Positions 56,721-64,000 of a stretch of DNA of 64,000 nt are shown in pieces. Source of the DNA: Blastocatellia bacterium (lineage in GTDB: Bacteria > Acidobacteriota > Blastocatellia > HR10 > J050); contig JALSQX010000073.1 of the NCBI GenBank assembly GCA_026985075.1, positions 1 through 64,000 of the forward strand. Direction: 5' to 3'. The notes below the pieces were generated by a model that made no database searches, was not told the DNA's origin, and saw only the letters and a program-made list of their open reading frames with translations. Position numbers and translations under genes: made by a program. Numbering within the stretch: the stretch's first letter is position 1; each line of letters opens with the position of its first letter.

Positions 56721-57347
56721 TCACAACACCATGCGACGAATGATCATCCACCAGGTGTAAAAGGCGGTGCCGAGGAAAATCATCGCTGAGCATAGAGAGA
56801 CGTAGCGAAACAGACGGGCCCCGACATAGCGTCGTCCCCAGGCGATCAATCCGGAGAGCACCACGCCCCAGAGGGCGGCGCCGGCGAGGAAGGCGAATAA
56901 AAAGCGCACGATGTCCCGCTCCGGCTCACTGATGCCCGCCGAGAGGAGAACGCCTCCAAATCCCAGCCAGAAAGCGATGGCCCAGGGATTGGTCAACGAG
57001 AGGGCAGCACCAGCGAGGAAGGCGTTCCGGCGCTCATTGGCCGAGACCGTAGCTGGTGAGGTGGGAAGCTCGGCTCTGAGCGCCGACCGGGCCAGTACAC
57101 AGAGGACCACTCCCCCCACCGCGCCGATAGTCCACTGTGCCCGTGGATGCTGCACGAGAGCGGCCAATCCACTCAACGCCAGCGTCGCATAAACGGCATC
57201 GCCGATGAGCGATCCCGCCCCTACCGCCAGAGCAGACCAGAAGCCGCCGACGACTCCTCGCCGGATCGATTCCACAGTCACGATCCCGGGCGGGGCGGCG
57301 AAAGCAATGCCCAGAACGAAGGCGATGAATAACTCGGTGATACTCAC
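56721..57347 (-). CDS. LysE-family exporter
   Basis: 208 residues with about six helices. FAAPPGIVTVESIRRGVVGG is the LysE/RhtB signature near the N-terminus, and LTNPWAIAFWLGFGGVLLSA contains the second conserved NP. It exports amino acids or similar compounds; substrate unknown. It converges on the sulfur operon and is downstream of the redoxin gene on the same strand. Cysteine or thiol export would fit the context but is speculation. Confidence 0.82.
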   Translation of the reverse strand: MSITELFIAFVLGIAFAAPPGIVTVESIRRGVVGGFWSALAVGAGSLIGDAVYATLALSGLAALVQHPRAQWTIGAVGGVVLCVLARSALRAELPTSPATVSANERRNAFLAGAALSLTNPWAIAFWLGFGGVLLSAGISEPERDIVRFLFAFLAGAALWGVVLSGLIAWGRRYVGARLFRYVSLCSAMIFLGTAFYTWWMIIRRMVL

Positions 57348-57434
57348 CCGACGCGTCCCAAGAGGGCGGCGATATCAGGGATGCGACCCGCGATGGACGC
57401 CACCTCGAGCTTCACATGTGAGATCTCCTCTTGA

Positions 57435-57971
57435 TCACGTTTGGCGGGCATAGGGAGGCGGCGTTTTATCGTACCACCAATCGGGACGCCGCGAGAGCAA
57501 GGCGCGAAAGTCCATGCGCAGCTCTTCGACCGTTGGGCGGCCGACATACCACCAACCGTTGTAAATCTTGTAAATCTCGCGATTCCGATCGAGCACGAAG
57601 GTGTAGGGAATCGCCACCGGGCTGTGATAGGGATCGGTCGTGTCCACGATGTCGAGCTCGGTGATGACCTTCCTCTCGTGATCGCAGAGAAATGGGAAAG
57701 TCGCTCCCAACCCATCGCGAATCTCGCGCGAGAGCATCGGCTCGTCCACCGACACAACCACCAACTTGCAGTAATTGACGATCAGCTCCGGTTGAAGATA
57801 CGCGACGTAATTCGCCAACTGGCGACGATCTTTCGGTCAATAGTATCCTCGAGAGAAGACGACGGCGGTGGGAAAGCCGCGCATGAGCTGTGACAGCTTC
57901 ACCACCTCGTTATTGTGATTGGGAAGCTCGATGTCAGGGAACTTGTTGCCCGGTCTCAGATCCTCTCGCAT
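57435..57971 (-). CDS. AhpC/TSA-type redoxin, probable selenoprotein (UGA at codon 45)
   Basis: 178 residues if UGA is read as selenocysteine. The frame from ATG 57971 (RBS GAGGAGG) gives a thioredoxin-fold start (LRPGNKFPDIELPNHNNEVV, PTAVVFSRGYY), then TGA (57837-57839). It continues without shift as PKDRRQLANYVAYLQPELIV, CKLVVVSVDEP, TFPFLCDHERKVITELDIVD, IPYTFVLDRNREIYKIY. The UGA sits exactly where homologues have the peroxidatic Cys (FSRG-aromatic-Cys-PKDR). A bacterial SECIS-like hairpin follows at the right distance. The alternative is a one-base loss of Cys (TGC/TGT to TGA). Divergent from cysteine dioxygenase. Confidence 0.8.
57812..57839 (-). promoter_or_regulatory. Candidate bacterial SECIS element
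   Basis: After UGA, 11 bases, then TCGCC-AGTT-GGCGA: a 5-base-pair stem with a 4-base loop. The loop has G as its second base and starts 16 bases after UGA. Both the loop G and the distance fit the known bacterial SECIS pattern read by SelB. Confidence 0.65.
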
Positions 57972-58254
57972 AACAGACCTCCTCACCCCGGGAGACATCG
58001 GAACTGCCCAGACGCCGATGCCTCTACGGGACGAATAACCTGATTTGACGTCACGCCAGATTATGCCAAATGGCGATAGCGTTGACAATGAAATGACTCA
58101 TGTGGGCCGAGAGGTGGCAAAACGCGTTGAAGCGAGACGAGGATGTACGCTAAACTTGGTATGCCCGCTCACAGGACAGCCGGTGGCCGACGTAACACGT
58201 GAGATTCAAACATGATGTTGACTCACCAGGAAAAACAGATTGAAGGAGGACGAC

Positions 58255-58917
58255 ATGAACGAACCTGAGTGTATCAGCCTGAATGACCTTATCGACACCA
58301 CGCGAGCCTTACTGGAGTCCAATCGCATTGAGGCACTCACCCACCTGTTGAACGCCGTCCACATTGAGCCCGAAAGTCTCGCGCCATATCGCCACTTCCA
58401 CGACGCTCATTATACCCGTAATTTGGTCTTCAAGAACGACCTGTTCGAATTGCTCGTTCTCTGCTGGGGCATTGGGCACCGCAGCTGGATTCACAATCAT
58501 CGTGGGCAACACTGCTGGATGGCCGTCGTCGAGGGGACACTCGCCGTGCAGAATTATAAACGCCTCGGCTGTGATCAACAAAAGCGCACTGTGCAACTTC
58601 AATCCCTTCCCCATTTCCTCATCTCGCCGGGAAGCGCAGCCAAAGTGGACCCCGATGAGCCCGTCCACCTGGTATGGAATCCCCCCGAGTTCGATCGACT
58701 GGCCGTCAGCGTACACGTCTATTCCCGTCCCTTCGACGCCTGCGTGGTCTACGACGTAGAGTCTGGACTCTGCCGGGATACCACGCTCCATTACACCAGC
58801 GAGTATGGCCAGCTCACGAACCGTCACCGAGCGGGGGGGCGACTAGCCGATCTTCCTGCATGCACCTGTCAACTGAGCACCGAAGAACGGGACATCCACT
58901 GTGGCATCGCCCCTTGA
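58255..58917 (+). CDS. Cysteine dioxygenase
   Basis: 220 residues, cupin. Fe ligands His80 and His82 (WIHNHRGQHCW) and His138; Cys87 is at the place of the Cys that forms the Cys-Tyr cofactor, with partner Tyr156 in SVHVYSRPF, which also keeps the Ser-His-Tyr triad. It oxidises cysteine to cysteine sulfinate. ATG 58255 follows GAAGGAGGACGAC. Having it beside a cysteine-regulated sulfur operon suggests control of the cysteine pool. It is divergent from the selenoprotein redoxin gene. Confidence 0.9.
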   Translation: MNEPECISLNDLIDTTRALLESNRIEALTHLLNAVHIEPESLAPYRHFHDAHYTRNLVFKNDLFELLVLCWGIGHRSWIHNHRGQHCWMAVVEGTLAVQNYKRLGCDQQKRTVQLQSLPHFLISPGSAAKVDPDEPVHLVWNPPEFDRLAVSVHVYSRPFDACVVYDVESGLCRDTTLHYTSEYGQLTNRHRAGGRLADLPACTCQLSTEERDIHCGIAP

Positions 58918-59147
58918 GTGGTCCCTCGTCCGCTTTTGCCGGGCACCCACCGCTCGATGACCAGGGGCGCTCCCTCCCGTTCGGCCAAAGAAGGACTTGC
59001 GGTCGATGGCCAGTTATGTCATATTATCATGCTTTTATAACAAATTGGTCGGGGCGTCAGCGAGACGAGCACCGGTCGACCAATGGGGTTGCGGAACTCG
59101 GATCGCGTGGCGACCCCGAGCCGAGATCAATGAGAGGAGAAGGATGG

Positions 59148-59957
59148 ATGAACAGGCACGTTTTGATGTGGACGGGGATACTTCTCAGCGTGGTGGTATT
59201 GGGTTCAGTCTCCCATAGGGCTGCCGATGCGGAAACGCGAGCGCTGGAGCTCATCAACAAGCATTTGGCGGCGGTTGGGGGTCTGGAGGCACTCGGTGAG
59301 ATTCGGGACTACACGATGAAGGGAACGGCCAGGGTTTCGGTCATGGCCCAGGGATTCAACGGGGATCTCACTTTCATGGCGAAAGTGCCGGCGCGCTGGC
59401 GGGAGACGTTCAAGTCTCCTTACTTCGAGGGAGACAGCGGCTGCGATGGCCGACACTTGTGGGTGATCGGCGAGGGGCAGGTCAGAAAGGTGAGTCCCCT
59501 CCAGGAAAAAATCGAACTGGAATTCGCCGGCATGAAGATTCTGACCGGACCGCCCCGGACGGGATGGAAGGCGCGATATCTTGGGCGCGAGACCGTTTCT
59601 GGGAAGGACGCGCTGGTCATTGAACTGACCTCGCCCAGCGGGCGTCAGGCCAGGTACTATCTGGACGCCGAGAGCTATCTGCTCCTGCGGAGCGTGGTTC
59701 CCGCCTACAATCCGATGATGCGGGCGGAGACGGAAGGAACGACGGAGTTCCAGAAATACCGGCGCGTGGGCAAGCTGATGCTCCCTCATTGGATCTTCAC
59801 CAGCAACGGATTTCTCTCCAAAGAGATTGACGTGCAGGAATGGAAATTCAATACCGGCCTGAGCGATTCGTTGTTCGAGATGCCCAAGGTTGAGCGTCAC
59901 GATCCGGAGACTATCAAATCGATGGGAAATGTGACGCTCTCGCTGCTCCCCGGCTAG
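59148..59957 (+). CDS. Secreted LolA/LolB-like outer-membrane lipoprotein-sorting-type protein
   Basis: 269 residues. Signal peptide MWTGILLSVVVLGSVSHRAA, then LINKHLAAVGGLEALGEIRD, TFMAKVPARWRETFKSPYFE, ARYYLDAESYLLLRSVVPAY, TEFQKYRRVGKLMLPHWIFT. This is the pattern of the LolA-like fold of 'outer membrane lipoprotein-sorting protein' families, frequent in Acidobacteriota. ATG 59148 follows GAGAGGAGAAGGATGG. Stand-alone; a true Lol role is not shown. An AT-rich stretch at 59010-59045 is a likely promoter region. Confidence 0.75.
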   Translation: MNRHVLMWTGILLSVVVLGSVSHRAADAETRALELINKHLAAVGGLEALGEIRDYTMKGTARVSVMAQGFNGDLTFMAKVPARWRETFKSPYFEGDSGCDGRHLWVIGEGQVRKVSPLQEKIELEFAGMKILTGPPRTGWKARYLGRETVSGKDALVIELTSPSGRQARYYLDAESYLLLRSVVPAYNPMMRAETEGTTEFQKYRRVGKLMLPHWIFTSNGFLSKEIDVQEWKFNTGLSDSLFEMPKVERHDPETIKSMGNVTLSLLPG

Positions 59958-60366
59958 AAGAAAGGCGAGGACTCATCGCTGCTCCTGATGCGTCGAGGTC
60001 GTCAAGGCGCCCGAGGCATACGGCCATTTGGGCGAGATGGTGGAACCAGGCGGCGCGCCCCGAACGACCGGACCATGGCCGATCGATATCCAGGGGCTTC
60101 CGTCTCGGGAGAGACGCCCGAACGACGATCTCAATTTGAGTTACCGTGAGGTTGGTCGATCTACGGCCGAGAAAGCCACGGTGTACGGTCTCTCTTATCC
60201 CTGCAATCAACCTTCCGCGTGAGGCTTTCCACTCATGAGCAATGTTTCCAAACAGTAGTGAACGTCATTCGACGCCATGTAAGGAATGAACGCGAAGGCC
60301 GATGTGATGGGAAGCCAGTGACGCTGAACCCGGTCGGTTTTCCGATATGCAGCATGGGCCTCTTCA
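59958..60366. other. Intergenic between LolA-like gene and ABC operon
   Basis: No supported gene. On the minus strand a 63-residue frame (60207-60398) overlaps the end of the permease gene (WVDEEAHAAYRKTDRVQRHW). It has protein-like composition but no recognisable family. Confidence 0.4.
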
Positions 60367-61494
60367 TCAACCCATAGCCGTTCGCAGCCGCTTCGCACTC
60401 ACCGCCAACAACACGACGCCCATGACGCTGAGGACGACGACCTGTGGCCAGAGCACTGACAGGCCGACACCTTTGAGGGTGATCCAGAAGGCGATCTCCA
60501 GATAATATCGGAGCGGCGAGAGATAGCTCAGATACTGCAACCAGATCGGCATGCTGTGAATCGGAACCATCATCCCCGAGAGAAACATGAGGGGAAACAG
60601 AACGAAGAACGTGCCGATGAGCGCCTGTTGCAGATTCCGCGAAACGAGCGAGATGAACAGGCCCAGCCCAAAACAGGAGAGCAGAAAGAGCGCGCTGAGT
60701 GCGACGAAGAGCTCCAGACGCCCCACCATGGGGATACCGAAGAAACCCCGCACCCAGAACAAACTCACGACTAACCCGAGCATGATGACCACGAACATGG
60801 GCAACAGTTTGGCGGCGATCAACTCCCGCGGTCGAATGGGAGCGACGAGCAATTGCTCGATCGTTCCCGCCTCTTTCTCCCGAACAATCGCTGCCGCCGG
60901 CAAGAGGACCGCCACCATCATGATGATGCCGAACAGCTCCGATAGCGGCATGAACCAGTCGCTCAACGCATTAGGGTTATACCAGATGCGCACATCATTC
61001 TGAATAGTCGGCGCTGAGGTCATTCCAGGCGGCAGTGATGGTATCGTCTCGACATTGATGCGGCGCGAATATTCGGCGATGATTCCCGAAGCATAGTTCA
61101 ACGCCAGAAGCGCCGCATTGGAGTTGCTTCCATCGACCAACAGTTGGACCTTCCCGCGACCTCGTTGAACCTGATGGGCAAAATCGGGGGGGATGACCAA
61201 CGCCAGCAGGGCTTCGCCACGTGTGAGTCGTCGATCGAGTTCCTCCTGGCTCTCGAGCATATAGAGCAGCTCGAAATTCCTGGCCTCATCGAAATGAGCG
61301 ATCAATTCCCGACTGCGAGCCGTTCGATCCTGATCGTAGATGGCCATGGGAATATGTTTGAGCTCGAAGGTGAGGGCCACGCCGACGGCAATGGGATCGA
61401 TGAAAAACGCATATCCGAGGATGATGAGGATCATCTTGTCGCGAAACAATTGGATGAACTCTTTGCGCATGAGCGCCAACACGCGTCGTCTCAT
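60367..61494 (-). CDS. ABC-2 transporter permease (YbhR-like)
   Basis: 375 residues. MRKEFIQLFRDKMILIILGY is the N-terminal amphipathic helix plus TM1. A ~150-residue periplasmic domain follows (VALTFELKHIPMAIYDQDRT, LALVIPPDFAHQVQRGRGKV). Five C-terminal helices include PAAAIVREKEAGTIEQLLVA, the ABC2_membrane_3 signature. Start 61494 is 5 bases after the preceding gene's stop. It forms a heterodimer with the neighbouring permease and is driven by the fused ATPase. Confidence 0.88.
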   Translation of the reverse strand: MRRRVLALMRKEFIQLFRDKMILIILGYAFFIDPIAVGVALTFELKHIPMAIYDQDRTARSRELIAHFDEARNFELLYMLESQEELDRRLTRGEALLALVIPPDFAHQVQRGRGKVQLLVDGSNSNAALLALNYASGIIAEYSRRINVETIPSLPPGMTSAPTIQNDVRIWYNPNALSDWFMPLSELFGIIMMVAVLLPAAAIVREKEAGTIEQLLVAPIRPRELIAAKLLPMFVVIMLGLVVSLFWVRGFFGIPMVGRLELFVALSALFLLSCFGLGLFISLVSRNLQQALIGTFFVLFPLMFLSGMMVPIHSMPIWLQYLSYLSPLRYYLEIAFWITLKGVGLSVLWPQVVVLSVMGVVLLAVSAKRLRTAMG

Positions 61495-61499
61495 AAGCC

Positions 61500-62630
61500 T
61501 CACCTCAGCATGCGCCGGAGTCGCCAGGCGGTAAGGGCCAATACGAGGGCCGTGTAGATGAGTAAAATGAGCGCCTCCGGCCAGAGATATCCCAGTCCGA
61601 TGCCCTTCAAATAGATGCCCCGGCATATAGAGACGAAGTAACGGGCGGGAAACAGATAGGTCATCAATCGAGCATCGGGCGACATACTGGAGATGGGAAA
61701 CAAGAAGCCAGAATAAAGGAACGATGGGAGCATCGTCGCGACCAGGGCCAGCAACATGGCGGCGAGTTGAGATCGCGGGAATGTCGAGATGAATAACCCA
61801 ATGCCCACCGTGGCCAGCACGTAGACGAAGGACATGATGATCAACAGCTCGAGACGACCACGGAAAGGCACGTGAAACCAGAATGTCCCCACGACCAGAA
61901 TCACGAGCATGTCGACGAAGGCGATGAGGGCGTAGGGAATCAACTTGCCGAGCAACACGTCCCAAGCGCTGACGGCGGCCATGAGTAATTGCTTGAACGA
62001 ACCGCGTTCCCTCTCCCGCACGATGGACAGCGCCGAGAGCAGCGGCGGAAAGGCCATCAGGATGACGGCGAACAAGCCAGGAACCATGTAATAGACGCTC
62101 TTCAATGAGGGATTGAACCAAACGCGCGCTTCTACCGCCACTGGCTCGACGACCGGCGCGGCCGGTCCCCGCGCACGATGGCGAACAACCAGTTGCCGGA
62201 CATATGCGGCATTCAGGGCGTCAACGTATCCTTGGATGATCGCCGCCGTGTTGGGGAAACTTCCATCAATGAAAACCTGAACGCGCGCCCGTTCGCCTCC
62301 CAGCAACCGAGCAGCAAAATCCGGTGGGATGATCAACGCACAGTCGATCTTCCCCCGATCGAGCAGAGCGCCAATTTCATCGTAGCTGTGAACCGTGGCC
62401 ACGATAGAAAAATACCCCGAGCCCATGAAGGCGGAGAGATAATCCAGGCTCTCTTCGGAGCCATCCAGGTTATAAATGGCCGTGGGCACGCGATTGACGT
62501 CGAGCGAAGCCGCATATCCGAAAAGCAGAAGCAGCACCAGGGGCAGTCCGACGGCGAGTCCCAGATACCGTCGGTCGCGTCGAAGCTCGGCCAGCTCCTT
62601 CCTGGCTAATGCACCGAAGAGCGATGTCAT
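61500..62630 (-). CDS. ABC-2 transporter permease (YbhS-like)
   Basis: 376 residues. KELAELRRDRRYLGLAVGLP opens TM1, DYLSAFMGSGYFSIVATVHS lies in the periplasmic part, ALSIVRERERGSFKQLLMAA is the family signature, and five helices follow. Start 62630 (MTSLFGALARKELAELRRDR) is chosen over upstream frame sequence that lacks permease character. Paralogous to the next gene. It may export drugs or other hydrophobic compounds. Confidence 0.88.
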   Translation of the reverse strand: MTSLFGALARKELAELRRDRRYLGLAVGLPLVLLLLFGYAASLDVNRVPTAIYNLDGSEESLDYLSAFMGSGYFSIVATVHSYDEIGALLDRGKIDCALIIPPDFAARLLGGERARVQVFIDGSFPNTAAIIQGYVDALNAAYVRQLVVRHRARGPAAPVVEPVAVEARVWFNPSLKSVYYMVPGLFAVILMAFPPLLSALSIVRERERGSFKQLLMAAVSAWDVLLGKLIPYALIAFVDMLVILVVGTFWFHVPFRGRLELLIIMSFVYVLATVGIGLFISTFPRSQLAAMLLALVATMLPSFLYSGFLFPISSMSPDARLMTYLFPARYFVSICRGIYLKGIGLGYLWPEALILLIYTALVLALTAWRLRRMLR

Positions 62631-62679
62631 GGACAGCACGCCTCCTCTACTGGAGCGATCCAGGTGCGGCGATCGACCA

Positions 62680-64000
62680 TCAGCGATCTCCCCGAACGCC
62701 CCGCTCCCATAACGGATCTCCTCCCATCGCCGATGATGATTCGGCACGCTCGATCGCCGCCATGAAAGCATCCTCTAACGAGGCGAGTGTCGGTCGCAAG
62801 TCGCCTACAGAGATGCCGGCGCGCAGGAGACGCTCTCGGGCCTCCTGTGAAGCGGCGGCGATATCATCGGCGTGAACGTGGAGCTTCCTTCCGAACAGCG
62901 CCACGTGCCGAAAGTCCCCCGCCCGGGTCAACACCTGCTGGGCGCGCATCGGTTCATCGACCTCGATCTCGATGACCACTCCTTCGATCAGGCGACGTTT
63001 CATCTCCGACGGTGAGCCCACGGCGATGAGATGCCCAGCGTGCATGAATCCCACGCGGTCGCAATGTTCCGCCTCGTCCATGTAATGAGTGGTCACGAAG
63101 ATGGTCATCCCCAGATCGGAGAGCGCATAGATGAGGTCCCAAAATTTTCGTCGCGAAAGAGGGTCCACGCCCGATGTCGGTTCGTCCAGGAACACGATCT
63201 CCGGTTGATGCAAGATGGCGCAGCCCAGAGCCAGCCGCTGCCGCCATCCTATGGCCAGATCTCGAGTGAGCCCATCTTCCCTCCCAGTGAGATCGGCCAC
63301 GCGGAGTACCCACCGCTGACGTTCGGCGACCAGGGAGCGAGGGACGTCGTAGAGACTGGCATACAATTCCAGATTCTCCTTCACGGTGAGATCGCGGTAA
63401 AGCGAGAACAGTTGCGACATGTACCCGATGCAGGGCTTCACCCGATCTGCTTCTCGGAAGGCGTCGAAGCCGGCCACTCGTGCGCGCCCCGATGTCGGTG
63501 GCAGGATGCCGCAGAGCATTTTGATGGTCGTCGTCTTCCCCGCCCCATTGGCGCCGACGAAGCCGAAGATCTCTCCCGAAGCAATGCGGAGGTGAAGGCG
63601 ATCAACGGCGGTGAATGTTCCAAACCGTTTGGTGAGCCCGAATGTCTCGATGGCCGGGCCGGACCTCCCCCTCCGAGGCTCGAAAGGCATGTCCTCCCCA
63701 ATGGGCGAGATCACTCCCCGTCGAGCTTCAGTTGGAGTTCGATGCTGACGCACATCCACCACGGTCATGAACACGTCCTCCAGCGAGGGCGCGATTGGGC
63801 GCACGTCCTTCGGTTCAATGCCTTGGGTTTGCACCACGGCGTCCAGCGCTTTTCTCCCCTCTTCGACCGAGGTCACGCGCAGGTGAAGATGATCACCACG
63901 GAGCGCCGCACCGAGAACCGCCGAATGGCCCCTCAACCGGCGCAACAGATCGCGCGGTGCTGGAGTGGCGACATCCAGGACATCGACGTTCGCGCTCTCC
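62680..64000 (-). CDS. Two-domain ABC transporter ATPase (YbhF-like), 5' end beyond window
   Basis: The frame is open to the window edge. The visible part starts with the C-terminal end of a first nucleotide-binding domain (SLEDVFMTVVDV). A complete second domain follows: Walker A GFVGANGAGKTTTIKMLCGI, Q-loop YMSQLFSLYRDLTVKENLEL, signature region AIGWRQRLALGCAILHQPEI in which the usual LSGGQ reads AIGWRQ, Walker B EIVFLDEPTSGVDPLSRRKF, H-loop FVTTHYMDEAEH. Two fused domains plus two permeases match the YbhF-YbhS-YbhR exporter. The degenerate signature motif is normal for one half of such fusions. Confidence 0.88.
   Translation of the reverse strand, partial: ESANVDVLDVATPAPRDLLRRLRGHSAVLGAALRGDHLHLRVTSVEEGRKALDAVVQTQGIEPKDVRPIAPSLEDVFMTVVDVRQHRTPTEARRGVISPIGEDMPFEPRRGRSGPAIETFGLTKRFGTFTAVDRLHLRIASGEIFGFVGANGAGKTTTIKMLCGILPPTSGRARVAGFDAFREADRVKPCIGYMSQLFSLYRDLTVKENLELYASLYDVPRSLVAERQRWVLRVADLTGREDGLTRDLAIGWRQRLALGCAILHQPEIVFLDEPTSGVDPLSRRKFWDLIYALSDLGMTIFVTTHYMDEAEHCDRVGFMHAGHLIAVGSPSEMKRRLIEGVVIEIEVDEPMRAQQVLTRAGDFRHVALFGRKLHVHADDIAAASQEARERLLRAGISVGDLRPTLASLEDAFMAAIERAESSSAMGGDPLWERGVRGDR

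Noticed and set aside
58050-58070. Sigma-54-like TGGCAT...GGCGT upstream of the redoxin gene
   Set aside because: Spacing is off by one and the -12 half lacks TTGC.
60207-60398. 63-codon minus-strand frame after the ABC permease
   Set aside because: It starts inside the permease gene, has no family match I know and no clear ribosome site; mentioned only in the intergenic entry.

Overview
The window is GC-rich bacterial chromosome with long operons. Several proteins suggest Acidobacteriota: a TonB-like protein with poly-Pro and Gly-Val-Pro repeats, a DUF5916 outer-membrane protein, a bd-like oxidase with a fused cytochrome c, and an ECF sigma/anti-sigma pair ahead of an RND efflux operon. No rRNA or tRNA was seen, so the phylum is an inference. 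The metabolism looks facultative or anaerobic: pyruvate:ferredoxin oxidoreductase, an octaheme cytochrome c, a Tat-exported molybdopterin oxidoreductase with its Fe-S partner, and rubrerythrin- and hemerythrin-like proteins.

Layout. 1-4.9 kb: gene-poor, with a CARDB protein, palindromic repeats, a dead beta-propeller gene, a TolB/GH114-like fusion and a decayed release-factor-like gene that keeps a sigma-54 promoter. 4.9-10 kb: radical SAM protein, tandem Usp, bd-like oxidase pair. 10.5-18.5 kb: ECF sigma, zinc-finger anti-sigma and a TolC-MFP-RND operon; the anti-sigma gene and the efflux operon share one promoter motif. 18.5-24.2 kb: a decayed chromosomal integron with minus-strand cassettes, three 59-bp-type attC sites, two attI-like sites, a broken intI, a second truncated intI and an IS5-type remnant. 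24.4-31 kb: Usp, octaheme cytochrome, DHOD-like protein and PFOR. 31.5-41.2 kb: TonB, a PLP sulfur enzyme, DUF5916 protein, the molybdoenzyme operon and an AhpD-like protein. 41.3-51 kb: CoA transferase, alanine dehydrogenase, malic enzyme, rubrerythrin-like protein, two CBS proteins, glutamate dehydrogenase and a ClpP-like protein. 51.2-57 kb: sulfur assimilation and siroheme operon. 57.4-60 kb: a probable selenoprotein redoxin divergent from a cysteine dioxygenase, then a LolA-like protein. 60.4-64 kb: an ABC-2 exporter of YbhFSR type whose ATPase runs off the window.

The strongest regulatory finding is upstream of the sulfite reductase/APS reductase operon. A good sigma-70 promoter is followed 14 bases later by a 44-codon ORF containing Cys-Met-Cys-Cys-Cys-Met, then a strong intrinsic terminator and a competing antiterminator. 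This is the geometry of a ribosome-stalling cysteine attenuator. The operon also makes its own cofactor, because CobA and the precorrin-2 dehydrogenase supply siroheme to the reductase.

A second theme is sigma-54. GG-N10-GC elements sit upstream of PFOR, TonB, the molybdoenzyme operon, the rubrerythrin-like gene, the CBS gene, possibly glutamate dehydrogenase, and the decayed release-factor gene. The third is the integron, in which both toxin genes and the integrase are broken while both antitoxins are intact.
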